This document shows, piece by piece, positions 25,315 through 34,865 of a stretch of DNA of 64,000 nucleotides. This DNA comes from an uncultured Arcanobacterium sp. (GTDB lineage: Bacteria > Actinomycetota > Actinomycetes > Actinomycetales > Actinomycetaceae). Numbering within the stretch: the first letter of the stretch is position 1; the number at the start of each line of letters is the position of its first letter. A program made the translations under genes and the position numbers. The notes beneath the pieces were generated by a model that was given only the letters and a program-made list of their open reading frames with translations, was not told the DNA's origin and did not search any database. The stretch is from positions 1 to 64,000 of the forward strand of contig CAUAGM010000007.1 in NCBI GenBank assembly GCA_958428545.1, written 5' to 3'.

Positions 25315-27387
25315 TTAGAGGGCGTCGTTAGAATTCTCGGCAGCCTTTTCATCGGAGTCCAGCGGCTCATCGGAGTCTAGCGGCTCATCGGAGTCTAGCG
25401 GCTCTTTGATTTTGCTAGTGTTTAGATTCTCTTCAGTTTCACTGGAAATATCTTTAGCGCTATCGCCGGTACCCTCAATCGATGAACTTGATTTTCCTTT
25501 TAGTGCTTCCGTTGTTTCAGTAAGAACTTCGTTGAGGTTTTCAACTTTATCTCTCAGATTTGCGGTGGTATCGCTAATTGCCTCATTCAGAGCTTCCATC
25601 GTCCCCTTCAAGGCATCACTGACAATTTCTGCTCGCTCTGCCGCGACTGCTTGAACAGCTGAAAGTTTTTCTTTCCATTCTCCATGGTTAAGCTCCCATG
25701 TGCTCAAGCTTTCTTTCACGTTCTTCCTTAAGGTTTTACCGAGCTGTGAGCGGGGAAGATCATCAAGCACAGCAATTGATTTTGGCAGAGCATAGTGCGA
25801 TATTTTCTTTTCCGCCCATGCCCGCACACCTGCAAGATCAACTGCAGCTCCTGGCTCAAGTACGAGAGCCGCCACAACTGCTTCTGTTTTAGAATCGACC
25901 GGCATGCCGACAACAGCCACATCGCGCACGCCAGGCATATCACGCAACGCTGCTTCTACTTCTGAAGGATAGATGTTAAAACCACCGTTGATAATCATTT
26001 CTTTTCGGCGGTCAGCCATCACGAGAAAGCCGTCGTCCCAGCGAGCCAAATCTCCCGTACGTAAAAATCCGTCTTCGGTGAGTGCAAGAGCTGTTTCTTC
26101 TGGATCGTTGAGATAGCCAGTGAAAACTTGAGGACCTCGCACAAGAAGTTCTCCCACAGTTCCTTCACCGTAGACTTCGGAAATATCTTCGGGATTAACG
26201 ATTTTTACTTCAGTCGAAGGGAAAGGCAGACCAAGAGTAGATGGGCGCCTTTGTGCAGAAAGTGGAGAACCAGAAATAACGGGGCTTGCCTCCGTCATAC
26301 CATATCCCTCGATAAGGAAACCGCCAGTAGCTTTTTCCCAGCGTTCGGCAAGAGTTGGATCGAGAGCCATCGCTCCTGAAATACTGTAACGGATTGACTT
26401 TAAATGAGGCTTCTTATGCTCGGGCAGTTTATCTACTGCATCCAAGATTCGTTTAAACATCGGCGGCACACCGCCAAAAAAAGTGATGGGGTGGCGCTTA
26501 TGGGCAGCGAGTAGCATATCGACGTCAAATGACGGGAGCATTACCTGCGTTGCGGCGAGGTTTACGCACGCAGATAGTGAAAGTTGCAGACCGAAAGCAT
26601 GGAAAAATGGGAGCACTGCACCGACGGTTTCTTCTCCGCGTTTCATCTGCTTCAGCCATGCGAGCACTTGAGTTGCATTTGCAACAATATTTCTATGAGT
26701 GAGCTGTACTGATTTAGGAGTGCCTGTAGTGCCGCCTGTCTGAATCAGCACAGCCACATCGTCAAGATCTGGATCAGGGATAGATTCGAGATGCATTGGT
26801 TTGGCGTGTGAAACCTGGTTATCCCACGAATGGACACCCGGAGGAATTTTTCCGCGAAGTTTGGCACGCTGTGCTTGAGTTGCTTTAAGCGGAAGCTTCA
26901 AAAGAAATTGCGATGTCGAGGGGAGCGCTTTTGTGAGATCTACCGCTAAAAATGTGTAGCCCATAATGGAGCCTGCAGCGAGAGTCTCAATCGTTTTCTC
27001 CCATGCAATCACAACGCGCGATCCTACTCGCTCCAACTGCTCAATCAATTGTTCGCGCGGTGCGAGAGGGTTGTGTTCAGATGCGATAGCTCCGAGTGCT
27101 TGAATCGCATAAAACGCCACATAATGCTGAGGGCAGTTCGGCAAAATAAGTGAGACGCAATCGCCTGGACGTACTCCGCACATTGCCAGAGCCGTCACAG
27201 CCTGCTGCACCTGCTTGTAAATATCGTCGTAGGTGAAATTACGGCCAAGGAAATCAATGGCAATCCGCTCAGGGAAATCTCTATGTGCCTGTATGAGCGC
27301 GTGAGAGATAGGTGTCGTCACTTCCTGAATATTCGTTGGGACACCGGGCAAATAGTGCTCGTGAGCGCGTTTCATCATCGTGACCAT
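25315..27387 (-). CDS. Long-chain fatty acid--CoA ligase (AMP-forming) with a repetitive tail
   Basis: The enzyme activates fatty acids to acyl-CoA via acyl-AMP. The ATG of MVTMMKRAHEHY has AGGA upstream; an upstream TTG at 27429 would overlap serA and is less likely. The protein has 690 residues. The AMP-binding core shows QTGGTTGTPKS, GYGMTEASPV, TGDLARWDDGF and KEMIINGGFNIYPSEVE, ending near PRSQLGKTLRK. About 140 residues follow that the family does not need: a helical, Glu/Ala/Thr-rich segment and then three copies of EPLDSD. It starts 31 bp after serA on the same strand. Confidence 0.88.
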   Translation of the reverse strand: MVTMMKRAHEHYLPGVPTNIQEVTTPISHALIQAHRDFPERIAIDFLGRNFTYDDIYKQVQQAVTALAMCGVRPGDCVSLILPNCPQHYVAFYAIQALGAIASEHNPLAPREQLIEQLERVGSRVVIAWEKTIETLAAGSIMGYTFLAVDLTKALPSTSQFLLKLPLKATQAQRAKLRGKIPPGVHSWDNQVSHAKPMHLESIPDPDLDDVAVLIQTGGTTGTPKSVQLTHRNIVANATQVLAWLKQMKRGEETVGAVLPFFHAFGLQLSLSACVNLAATQVMLPSFDVDMLLAAHKRHPITFFGGVPPMFKRILDAVDKLPEHKKPHLKSIRYSISGAMALDPTLAERWEKATGGFLIEGYGMTEASPVISGSPLSAQRRPSTLGLPFPSTEVKIVNPEDISEVYGEGTVGELLVRGPQVFTGYLNDPEETALALTEDGFLRTGDLARWDDGFLVMADRRKEMIINGGFNIYPSEVEAALRDMPGVRDVAVVGMPVDSKTEAVVAALVLEPGAAVDLAGVRAWAEKKISHYALPKSIAVLDDLPRSQLGKTLRKNVKESLSTWELNHGEWKEKLSAVQAVAAERAEIVSDALKGTMEALNEAISDTTANLRDKVENLNEVLTETTEALKGKSSSSIEGTGDSAKDISSETEENLNTSKIKEPLDSDEPLDSDEPLDSDEKAAENSNDAL
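25350..25403 (-). repeat. 18-bp coding repeat, three copies, at the end of the acyl-CoA ligase gene
   Basis: Three 18-bp units at 25350-25367, 25368-25385 and 25386-25403, nearly identical, encode the hexapeptide EPLDSD three times. The frame is preserved by any change in copy number. Confidence 0.9.
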
Positions 27388-27418
27388 GCTGTGATTCCTC
27401 TGCTTTTCGAATAATCCT

Positions 27419-28618
27419 TTATCGGACAAGCCGCAAACGAATATGAGCAGCTGATTTCTCCAGTTCTGCCATCGCTTGTGCAGTGATTGGCGATGACGTA
27501 TCGGTAATCATATAGCCCATATCGCCGTCTGTTGCCAAGCTTTGATAGGTGACGTTAATACCTGCATCACTGAAAAGATTATTAACGCGAGCAAGAGCAC
27601 CTGGAGTGTTGTGGTGAATCCATGCCACGCGGTGCAGCGGCTCGTCCATCGGCACAGTAATATTGGGGATATTGACAGACATTTCGGTGGCGCCAGTTGC
27701 CGCATAATGCATGAGCTTAGCAGAAACATACTGCCCGATGCTCTCTTGGGCTTCAAGGGTTGAACCGCCGATGTGGGGAGTAAGCACAGTGTTGGGAATC
27801 CCGAGGAGAGGTGAATCGAACGGTTCATCATTATTATTCGGCTCTTCAGGGAAGACGTCTACGCCTGCACCTTCCAATGAGCCATCGAGCAGCTTTTCGC
27901 GCAGCGCCTCAACGTCTACGAGGCTTCCTCGCGCTAAATTGAGGAAAATCGCGCCGTGCTTCATCTTCTCAAACATCTCTCGCGAGAAGAATCCTGTATT
28001 GGAGGCGCGCCCATCGATATGGAGGGTGACGACATCAGCTTCTTCGAGCAGCTCGTCTAAATTGTGCACTCTGCGAGCATTTCCGATAGCAAGTTTTTCG
28101 GCAATATCGTAGAAGATGACGTTCATACCGAGCGCTTCAGCAACTACGCTGACTTGCGTACCGATAGATCCGTAGCCAATAATTCCGATTGTCTTTCCGC
28201 GCACCTCATGCGACCCTTCAGAAGTCTTTTTCCATGAATGCTTCTGTAGTTCTTTATCGTGCCTAGGGATATTGCGGGTGAGCATAATCATCTCAGCGAT
28301 CACCATTTCGACCACAGATCGCGTATTTGAGTAGGGTGCGTTAAACACGGCAATACCTCGTTCGGCTGCCGCGTGAAGATCAATCTGGTTCGTGCCGATA
28401 GAAAATGTACCGACTGCTGTGAGATGCTGTGATGCTTCAAGGACTCGCTCAGTGACCATCGTCTTGGATCGAATGCCGAGCATATCGACGTCTGCAAGAG
28501 CTGCAATGAGGTCATCTTCGTCGAGCGCGCCAGAAATACGTTGAACCTCGTATCCATATCGCAGAAACGTTTCATCTGCGATAGTGTGCGGATTTTCGAG
28601 TAACAAAATCTTTGGCAT
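27419..28618 (-). CDS. serA: D-3-phosphoglycerate dehydrogenase, short E. coli-like form
   Basis: SerA oxidises 3-phosphoglycerate in the first step of serine synthesis. The start is the ATG of MPKILLLENPH with AAGGAG upstream, giving 399 residues. The NAD-binding fold shows GIIGYGSIG, NLARGSLVD and LTPHIGGSTLEAQE, and a C-terminal ACT domain (HHNTPGALARVNNLFSD) suggests feedback by serine. The roughly 525-residue actinobacterial form with an extra intervening domain is not what is seen; this resembles the shorter enteric type. Confidence 0.93.
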   Translation of the reverse strand: MPKILLLENPHTIADETFLRYGYEVQRISGALDEDDLIAALADVDMLGIRSKTMVTERVLEASQHLTAVGTFSIGTNQIDLHAAAERGIAVFNAPYSNTRSVVEMVIAEMIMLTRNIPRHDKELQKHSWKKTSEGSHEVRGKTIGIIGYGSIGTQVSVVAEALGMNVIFYDIAEKLAIGNARRVHNLDELLEEADVVTLHIDGRASNTGFFSREMFEKMKHGAIFLNLARGSLVDVEALREKLLDGSLEGAGVDVFPEEPNNNDEPFDSPLLGIPNTVLTPHIGGSTLEAQESIGQYVSAKLMHYAATGATEMSVNIPNITVPMDEPLHRVAWIHHNTPGALARVNNLFSDAGINVTYQSLATDGDMGYMITDTSSPITAQAMAELEKSAAHIRLRLVR

Positions 28619-28881
28619 AATCCAAGATCTCCTTCGTGTGATCGATGGGTTCACGCATACACACCCGCTATGGGCTGCGGTGCATGAGGCGATCTAGTAG
28701 TGAAATTGTCACCTCTATAGTACGAGATTCTGTGAAGATTGGTGGCAACGTCTCGCATCAATTTTTGCTTCACATGAGAATATATGTAGGAAAATTGGCT
28801 GAAATACGGGGAAAGCTGGTGTGAGAAAACCAATAAGAAGTTGGAAAATCAGGTACGTGAATATGTGAAGTAAGAAATAAC

Positions 28882-31128
28882 TTATAGCCCTTCTGGTAGC
28901 GTTTCTGTGCTCAGCACATTCAAATGTTTGGTGGCACGAGTGAGTGCCACATATAGATTGCCGAGGCTTTCGTCTGCAATGCGCTGGGGCTCGTAGACGA
29001 TCACGGAATCATATTCTAAGCCCTTTGCCATCTGTGCTGTCGCGAATGATACGTGATGATCGTCGCGCGTTATATTCCACTCAGCAATAGCAGGGAGAAC
29101 GCTTTCGGGCACAATAATAGCGAGTGTTCCAAATCCTTCACCATATTCTGCGGTGAGCATAGCGCACTCGCGCTCTACAGTGCTGGCTATGGTGCTGCGT
29201 GCGTTATCGGAAGTGACGATTGTGCCTGAGTAGCACTCTGGCAGGTCACGTACGCCGTGCACGGGTCTCACATTCACCCCGAGCGCTGCCATCGCTTGCG
29301 CTGCGCGATCTAGAATAGACGATGGTGTGCGGTAAGAAATCGTCAATTCTTCAACATGCGCCCACTGGCTAAGCTCTCCAAGGGTATCTGCCCATGTGCT
29401 GGTGGGTTCTCCATGTACTCGCTGGTCAAGATCGCCCACAATCGTCATTGAACGCGCAGGATTGCGCCGTGCCACCATCGCCCACTGCATGGGGGTGAGC
29501 TCCTGAGCCTCGTCTACTACTACATGCCCATAGGTCCAGGTTCGGTCAGCTGCGGCGGTCTGTGCAAGCGAAATATCTGCTCCGTAGTTATTGACGCGCT
29601 GGGTGAGCATAGAAGAGGAGACAATTCCCCCGCCAAGCCCCATTGCTGCCATCGTTTCTTCCACATAAGATGAGAGCTGTTGGCTGTGTTGCTCATTTTC
29701 TCGTGTGTCTGCTTTGCTGTGTGTGTGATTAAAGCGGCGTTGCATATCGGTAGGAAAATCTCCGAGGTACTCGGCGAGTTCATCGAGTATGGCAATATCA
29801 TCGATCGAATATCCGCTTGCACGCTCACGGCGAAGAAGTAAGCGCTCGTGCTCTGAAAGCTCTGGAGCAATACGCTCGAGCAGTTCAGGCCATTTGAATA
29901 GATGTTCTAGCAGCCATTGTGGTGACGAAGGGAGCCAGTGGCGGTTTACCTCACGGCGCACATCTGGATCCTCAGCAATATCGGCAACTATCCATGGCGA
30001 TTCGTGAAGTGACGTCTCTAAGGCGGCAGCTAAACGAGAAGCGAGAAGATCTACAAGGTATGTTGCATATACTGTGCGGGCATGGTTGTGCCGTTTGCCA
30101 GATTGTCGTGCACGCGTTTGAGCTGCTGCAACATCGTCGGGAGTGAGGAAGATGCGTTTGCCAGAGATCGTAAAATGTACGGGCGCGGTAAGCGGTTTTT
30201 GCAGCACTGCTTTTATCGAGCGTTTGCATATTGTGCGCCAGATAAGGCGAGATTTAATGTCGCAGACCTCGCGCGATTCTTTCAGCGTTGGCGTTACGCC
30301 AGGAAAAAGCTCAGCGATTGTAGTAGCGACGACGTTGGATTCTCCCAGAGAGGGGAGTACTTGGTCGATATACGCTAAGAAACGAGAAGAAGGTCCGATG
30401 AGCAGTACGCCCGAGCTGGCTAGGCGCTTACGTTCCGAATAGAGAAGATAGGCGGCGCGGTGTAAAGCGACTGCGGTTTTTCCTGTGCCGGGTCCGCCTT
30501 GAACTACTAATATTCCTTTTCCTGGCGCTCGGATTATGCGATCTTGTTCTACTTGAATAGTGGCGACGATATCGCCCATTTTGCCGTCTCGTGCCTTGCT
30601 CATTGCGGCCATCAGGGCGCCTTCGCCAGTGAGATTGAGCATATCGTTTGCAGCTCCGTCTGCTGTTAGGAGTTCATCTTCTACGCCAGTGACTGTGCGA
30701 AATCGTGTTTGGATATGGCGACGGCGTCGCACGTTTCCCGGCTGAGCGGCAGTTGCCTGATAGAAGGGCTGCGATTGGGGGGCTCGCCAATCGGTGAGCA
30801 GAATGTTTTTTTCGCTATCTCGTAAGGTAATGCGTCCGATATGAATGAAGGATTGAGCAGCGTCAGTATAGTCGAGGCGCCCCAAAACGAGAGTATTTTC
30901 TACGTTTCTCAGGCGCAAAAGATTATCTTCGTAGTGTGTGGCAAAGGAATCGCGTTCTGAGCGTGCTGCGGGGGTGCCGCTTGCTCCTTGAGCACGCACA
31001 TCTGCAAGCTGTTGTGCGTAATGTTCTGTTTCAGAATCGAGAGCACTATATGCTGATTCGACGAATGCTTGCTCTTCGAGCAGTGCACGCTGGAGTGCAG
31101 ATCCCTCTTCAAAATTCATAGCATTCAA
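28882..31128 (-). CDS. HelD-like UvrD-superfamily helicase (RNA polymerase recycling type)
   Basis: This 748-residue superfamily 1 ATPase has a coiled-coil N-terminal arm (residues about 10-75), Walker A GGPGTGKT near 213-220, Walker B in VVDEAQELT and a C-terminal VALTRATKHL motif. This layout is HelD, which releases RNA polymerase from stalled complexes; the symbol is left blank because DNA helicase IV shares the fold. The start appears to be TTG at 31128, with GGAG 5-6 nt upstream; the ATG three codons later has poor spacing. The PAC2 gene diverges 57 bp away. Confidence 0.85.
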   Translation of the reverse strand: MNAMNFEEGSALQRALLEEQAFVESAYSALDSETEHYAQQLADVRAQGASGTPAARSERDSFATHYEDNLLRLRNVENTLVLGRLDYTDAAQSFIHIGRITLRDSEKNILLTDWRAPQSQPFYQATAAQPGNVRRRRHIQTRFRTVTGVEDELLTADGAANDMLNLTGEGALMAAMSKARDGKMGDIVATIQVEQDRIIRAPGKGILVVQGGPGTGKTAVALHRAAYLLYSERKRLASSGVLLIGPSSRFLAYIDQVLPSLGESNVVATTIAELFPGVTPTLKESREVCDIKSRLIWRTICKRSIKAVLQKPLTAPVHFTISGKRIFLTPDDVAAAQTRARQSGKRHNHARTVYATYLVDLLASRLAAALETSLHESPWIVADIAEDPDVRREVNRHWLPSSPQWLLEHLFKWPELLERIAPELSEHERLLLRRERASGYSIDDIAILDELAEYLGDFPTDMQRRFNHTHSKADTRENEQHSQQLSSYVEETMAAMGLGGGIVSSSMLTQRVNNYGADISLAQTAAADRTWTYGHVVVDEAQELTPMQWAMVARRNPARSMTIVGDLDQRVHGEPTSTWADTLGELSQWAHVEELTISYRTPSSILDRAAQAMAALGVNVRPVHGVRDLPECYSGTIVTSDNARSTIASTVERECAMLTAEYGEGFGTLAIIVPESVLPAIAEWNITRDDHHVSFATAQMAKGLEYDSVIVYEPQRIADESLGNLYVALTRATKHLNVLSTETLPEGL

Positions 31129-31185
31129 TTATTCTCCGCTTTTCTGGGAAGTGCCAACCGAGAAAAAATATGGCACCCTTGAACT

Positions 31186-32217
31186 GTGGCACGTTTACTT
31201 TCTTTCGTAGGTGATCATCATGACCTCTCGGTGAGGCGCATGGTGATTAATTTAGTGGACCCTGTGGTCGATGCGGGAGATGTCGCTGAAGTCGTTCATG
31301 CAACTGTTGATTCTTTGGAGTCCGTCCCTATTGCGACGTTCGATCACGATGTGATGTACGATTTTCGTGCCCAGCGCCCAATTGTTGCCTATGCAGATGG
31401 CAAGCTCGTTGATATGATACAGCCAATGATGCATATCGATCTCATCACGGATATGCATGGCGAAAAATTTCTTTATGTGTGCGGGCAGGAGCCAGATTTT
31501 CGCTGGAATGCGATCGCTTCTGATTTGCTCGAAATAATTGAGCATTATGGTGTTGCTGAGGTCTTTTCTTTTGCGGGTATGCCTGCGGGTGTGCCGCATA
31601 CTCGCCCAGCTGATATGGTGATTCGTTCGACGATACGCACTGATATCCAAACTGTGCACGGTACTGCCGAGCACTTTGCCCAGTTGCAGGATTTCTTTGA
31701 ATATGAAGCGGGTAAGCGTGGTGTGTCTGTGACTAATATCCGCGTGCGTGTTCCGTTCTATATGGCTAAAGGTCCTTTCCAATTTGTTTCTGGAGCGCTC
31801 GCGATTGTGAAGATGATGGCATCTTTGGGCGGGCCGACCCTTCCCCTTGGTGATTTAGAGCAGCTTGAAGATCAGCAGATTCAAAGCTTCCGTATTGTGG
31901 TGGAGCCTGATTCTGATTTTGCTCAGCTCCTTACTCATTTGGAAGAAGAGTACGATAAGCTTCCTTCGAATGCGGGGGTTGTCCGTCCTGTTGATTCAGT
32001 CCCTCAAGTGCCTAGCGCTGAAGAAATTTCTCGTGCTGCTGAGCAGTTTCTTGCCACGGTTATTCGAGATCCCTTAGAAGGTGTTGGTTCTTCATCTGCT
32101 GTTGATGTTGATAAAAACAAGGATTGTGACGGCCGGGATTTTGTGCCCGATACTCAATCATCGCTGCGGGCTTCTATTGTGGATCGTCTGCGCCGAGGCA
32201 AGCATCACAGGAATTGA
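31186..32217 (+). CDS. PAC2 family protein
   Basis: The protein has 343 residues with a GTG start. The PAC2 fold (named after a eukaryotic proteasome assembly chaperone) is indicated by LVDPVVDAGDVAEVV, the conserved VAEVFSFAGMPAGVPHTRP and GPFQFVSGALAIVKMMASLG. Actinobacterial members are near-universal, cytoplasmic and of unknown function. The end is a charged tail. dinB starts 1 bp after the stop, so the pair is co-transcribed. Confidence 0.85.
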   Translation: MARLLSFVGDHHDLSVRRMVINLVDPVVDAGDVAEVVHATVDSLESVPIATFDHDVMYDFRAQRPIVAYADGKLVDMIQPMMHIDLITDMHGEKFLYVCGQEPDFRWNAIASDLLEIIEHYGVAEVFSFAGMPAGVPHTRPADMVIRSTIRTDIQTVHGTAEHFAQLQDFFEYEAGKRGVSVTNIRVRVPFYMAKGPFQFVSGALAIVKMMASLGGPTLPLGDLEQLEDQQIQSFRIVVEPDSDFAQLLTHLEEEYDKLPSNAGVVRPVDSVPQVPSAEEISRAAEQFLATVIRDPLEGVGSSSAVDVDKNKDCDGRDFVPDTQSSLRASIVDRLRRGKHHRN

Positions 32218-32218
32218 T

Positions 32219-33433
32219 ATGTCTCGCGCTCCTCGTTCGAAAACGGCTCGGCGCTTTTGGGGTGACGACGATTCTTCCACACCAATTATGCATGTGGATA
32301 TGGACGCATTTTTCGTCTCTGTGGAGCTTCGTGAAAATCCTCATCTGCGGGGTATTCCGCTCGCTGTGGGAGGGCAGGAGCGTGGGGTTATCTCTGCAGC
32401 GTCTTATGAAGCACGAGCATGTGGTGTCAATTCTGCTATGCCTGTTAGTCGGGCTAAGCGCTTGTGCCCTCAGCTCGTGATCCTTCCTCCACATGGGGAA
32501 AAATATCGCGATGTGTCGCGCCGAATCATGGATATTTTGAGTGCCTTTACGCCAAAAATTGAGCAGGTGTCTGTGGATGAGGCTTTTCTCGATGTTTCTG
32601 GCTCGCGCAGGCTGTTTGGCTCTCCTGTATGTATTGGGCATGAGCTTCGGCGCCGCATTCGAGAGCAAGAGCATGTGCCTGCATCAGTTGGAATTGCGAA
32701 TACGAAGCACCTTGCAAAAATTGCTTCTGCTCATGCAAAGCCTGATGGCTTGCTTTTAGTTCCAGCAGATCGATCGCTCGAATTTTTGCATTCACTTCCT
32801 GTGGGGGCTCTTTTAGGTGTGGGGGATAAGACTCGCGAGGTGTTGGAGCGGCGTGGGGTTGTGACGATCGGTGATGTTGCTCTGCTTGGGCAGCGCACTC
32901 TTGTGAAAATTCTTGGTGCTGCAGCAGGAGAGCGTATCTATCAGCTGGCAATGAATCACGATGAGCGTAGCGTTGAGCCTGTGCATGCGGAGAAATCTAT
33001 GTCTCGTGAGCAGACTTTTTTCGATCCTTTGCGTGGGCTTGACGAGGTGGAGAAAGTTCTTTTGGCGCAGTCTTTTGAGGTAGGGCGGCGTTTGCGCGCA
33101 GATCGTGAAAAGGCGGGTGTGATCAGTATTAAAGTTCGTTCGGCTTCGTTTGCTACTGTGCAGCGTTCCGTCACTCTTGCTGTGCCAACTGATTCCAACA
33201 GTGATATATATGCTGCTGCGCGTAAACTTTTTGTCTCTCTTGAATTTCCGAGCGAGGGTGTGCGTCTTGTAGGTGTTAGAGCATCTCAGCTCGTGGGCAG
33301 TGATGCTGATATTCAGCTGGCGTTTACTGCACAATCCGATGAACGTTTTGGGAAAGTAGATCGTGCTATCGATGCTGTGCAGGCGAAATACGGTGCTCAT
33401 CTTCTTAAGCCGGGCACCTTGTATGAAGTGTGA
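32219..33433 (+). CDS. dinB: DNA polymerase IV (Y family)
   Basis: This error-prone translesion polymerase starts at ATG 32219 with AGGA 7 nt upstream; 404 residues. Catalytic acids are Asp27 (HVDMDAFF) and Asp120-Glu121 (SVDEAFLD). The helix-hairpin-helix (LLGVGDKTREVLERRG) and little-finger domain are complete. No SOS box is seen upstream, consistent with its position behind the PAC2 gene. Confidence 0.95.
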   Translation: MSRAPRSKTARRFWGDDDSSTPIMHVDMDAFFVSVELRENPHLRGIPLAVGGQERGVISAASYEARACGVNSAMPVSRAKRLCPQLVILPPHGEKYRDVSRRIMDILSAFTPKIEQVSVDEAFLDVSGSRRLFGSPVCIGHELRRRIREQEHVPASVGIANTKHLAKIASAHAKPDGLLLVPADRSLEFLHSLPVGALLGVGDKTREVLERRGVVTIGDVALLGQRTLVKILGAAAGERIYQLAMNHDERSVEPVHAEKSMSREQTFFDPLRGLDEVEKVLLAQSFEVGRRLRADREKAGVISIKVRSASFATVQRSVTLAVPTDSNSDIYAAARKLFVSLEFPSEGVRLVGVRASQLVGSDADIQLAFTAQSDERFGKVDRAIDAVQAKYGAHLLKPGTLYEV

Positions 33434-33589
33434 AGTTCTGCTTTGTTGCGCTCTATATTCTGCTCTGCCGTGTATTTATGCTCCGCTTCCTATATTCTTG
33501 GATAGGTGAGTGCGTATGCGTGCTTGCATGTGGCAGATAGCCAAATCAGGAAGTGAATGAGAAAAGGCGAGACGATAGGGGAATTCACT

Positions 33590-34009
33590 GTGGCATTAAC
33601 AGATGATGAGCGCAGAATGCTAGAGCAGCTTGAGGCGCAGCTTGCCAATGATGATCCGTCATTCGCTGAGGCATTGGCTGTGGATAATAGCGAAAGCAGC
33701 GTGAGCTTCGGGATTTCTCCGAAACATCTCGTTGTAGGTTTGGTTATTGCTGTGCTGGGGCTTTTTGTTGTGCTTGCAGGTGTGGCAGTTGAAATTATTC
33801 CGCTGGGTATTGCTGGTGCTGTGATTGTTTTCCTCGGTTTTTGGTATCTTTCTTCTGGAATGGGCAAAGGTAGGTCTTCTGCTGTGAGTTTGGGCGAAAG
33901 TACACCCATGAGCCCTTCGATGAATGGCAAAAATACTCGTTCTACGGATAGTTTTATGGAGCGCCAGGCTCAGGCGTGGGAGAAACGTCGTCAAGAACGT
34001 GGTTTTTGA
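33590..34009 (+). CDS. DUF3040 family membrane protein
   Basis: The GTG of MALTDDERRMLEQLEAQL has AGGGGA upstream and matches the family N-terminus; an in-frame ATG at 33557 is an alternative. The protein has 139 residues: a short acidic helix, two adjacent membrane helices (about residues 45-95) and a basic tail. DUF3040 proteins are actinobacterial, of unknown function and typically lie just before mraZ, as here. Confidence 0.85.
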   Translation: MALTDDERRMLEQLEAQLANDDPSFAEALAVDNSESSVSFGISPKHLVVGLVIAVLGLFVVLAGVAVEIIPLGIAGAVIVFLGFWYLSSGMGKGRSSAVSLGESTPMSPSMNGKNTRSTDSFMERQAQAWEKRRQERGF

Positions 34010-34250
34010 GAGTGTGTGCTATGTGCTGAAGTGTGAAGAGCTGAATGCGTATTTTATGTTGTCAAGTACGCAGAGTTCAGGGCGTATAGACTGCTGAGTG
34101 CACAGAAGTGAGAGTGTGCAGGCTACACAGTGTATAGGCCGCAAAACGCATAGAGTGCAGAGCATACAGAGCATGTAGAGCGTGCATTTTTTATCCCAGT
34201 TATCCTAGAAATTCCCATCTAAACGTTTCATTTATATAGCTCTTTTATAG
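34010..34250. other. Intergenic stretch with degenerate short repeats before the terminator
   Basis: There is no gene in the gap between DUF3040 and mraZ. The stretch 34070-34180 is built of variants of GTGCAGAGCATACAGAGC. A terminator hairpin follows at 34251 and the mraZ operator at 34393. Confidence 0.4.
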
Positions 34251-34288
34251 ATAGAGTCCTACAGATATGCTGTAGGACTCTATTTTTT
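34251..34288 (+). terminator. Strong intrinsic terminator ahead of the division cluster
   Basis: A perfect 14-bp stem (34251-34264 with 34270-34283), a 5-nt loop and a following TTTTTT tract. It isolates the mraZ operon from dinB/DUF3040 transcription, so the division cluster needs its own promoter between 34290 and 34430. Confidence 0.9.
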
Positions 34289-34392
34289 ATAACTTTTAGA
34301 TTTTTTCCTTAATTTTTCCTCCACCAGACTTTTCAGCTCTATTATAAGAAAATAGGCTCACTTAATTAGGTTAAATACTTGATTAAGGGAGC

Positions 34393-34425
34393 AAAGTGGA
34401 GTAAAGTGGAGGCAATGCGGGAGGT
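34393..34425 (+). promoter_or_regulatory. MraZ-type operator overlapping the mraZ ribosome-binding site
   Basis: AAAGTGG-AGT-AAAGTGG-AGG is followed by the weaker CAATGCGGGAGG, three copies at 10-bp spacing. Known MraZ sites are tandem 10-bp repeats (AAAGTG-like in mollicutes, TGGG-N5 in E. coli). The last copy includes the Shine-Dalgarno GGAGG. Autoregulation by MraZ is inferred. Confidence 0.72.
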
Positions 34426-34433
34426 GAAGTCAT

Positions 34434-34865
34434 ATGTTCCTTGGCACATACGAGCCTCGTTTGGATGAAAAGGGACGTTTGATTTTGCCTGCTAAATATC
34501 GCGACCAGCTCTCTGGTGGTCTGGTGATTACCAAAGGGCAGGAGCATTGCCTCTATGTCTATCCGATGGGCACGTTTCAGGATGTGATGGAGCGTCTACA
34601 GCAGGCGCCTATCACGATGAAAGAAGCGCGTAGCTATACGCGTGTCTTTCTCTCTGGAGCTTCCGATCAGATTCCAGATAAGCAGGGGCGAATCAATATC
34701 CCTGTGGGATTGCGCGAGTATGCAGCTCTCACGCGTGATGTGAGCGTGATTGGCTCGGGTGATCATGCAGAGATATGGGATCGAGATGCGTGGGAGCGGT
34801 ATTTGAGTGGAAATGAAGCAAGCTTCGCAGACCGCGAAGAAGAGCTCATTCCAGGTGTTTTCTAA
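34434..34865 (+). CDS. mraZ: Transcriptional regulator MraZ
   Basis: The first gene of the division and cell-wall cluster. The 143-residue protein has two AbrB-like (SpoVT/AbrB) repeats: FLGTYEPRLDEKGRLILPAKYRD and DKQGRINIPVGLREYA. MraZ binds tandem repeats before its own gene, and such repeats are present here. The length is normal. Confidence 0.96.
   Translation: MFLGTYEPRLDEKGRLILPAKYRDQLSGGLVITKGQEHCLYVYPMGTFQDVMERLQQAPITMKEARSYTRVFLSGASDQIPDKQGRINIPVGLREYAALTRDVSVIGSGDHAEIWDRDAWERYLSGNEASFADREEELIPGVF

Noticed and set aside
28619..28881. A promoter pair before serA
   Set aside because: Candidate hexamers (TACTAT with TTGCCA) have a 20-bp spacer and weak matches, so I do not call it.
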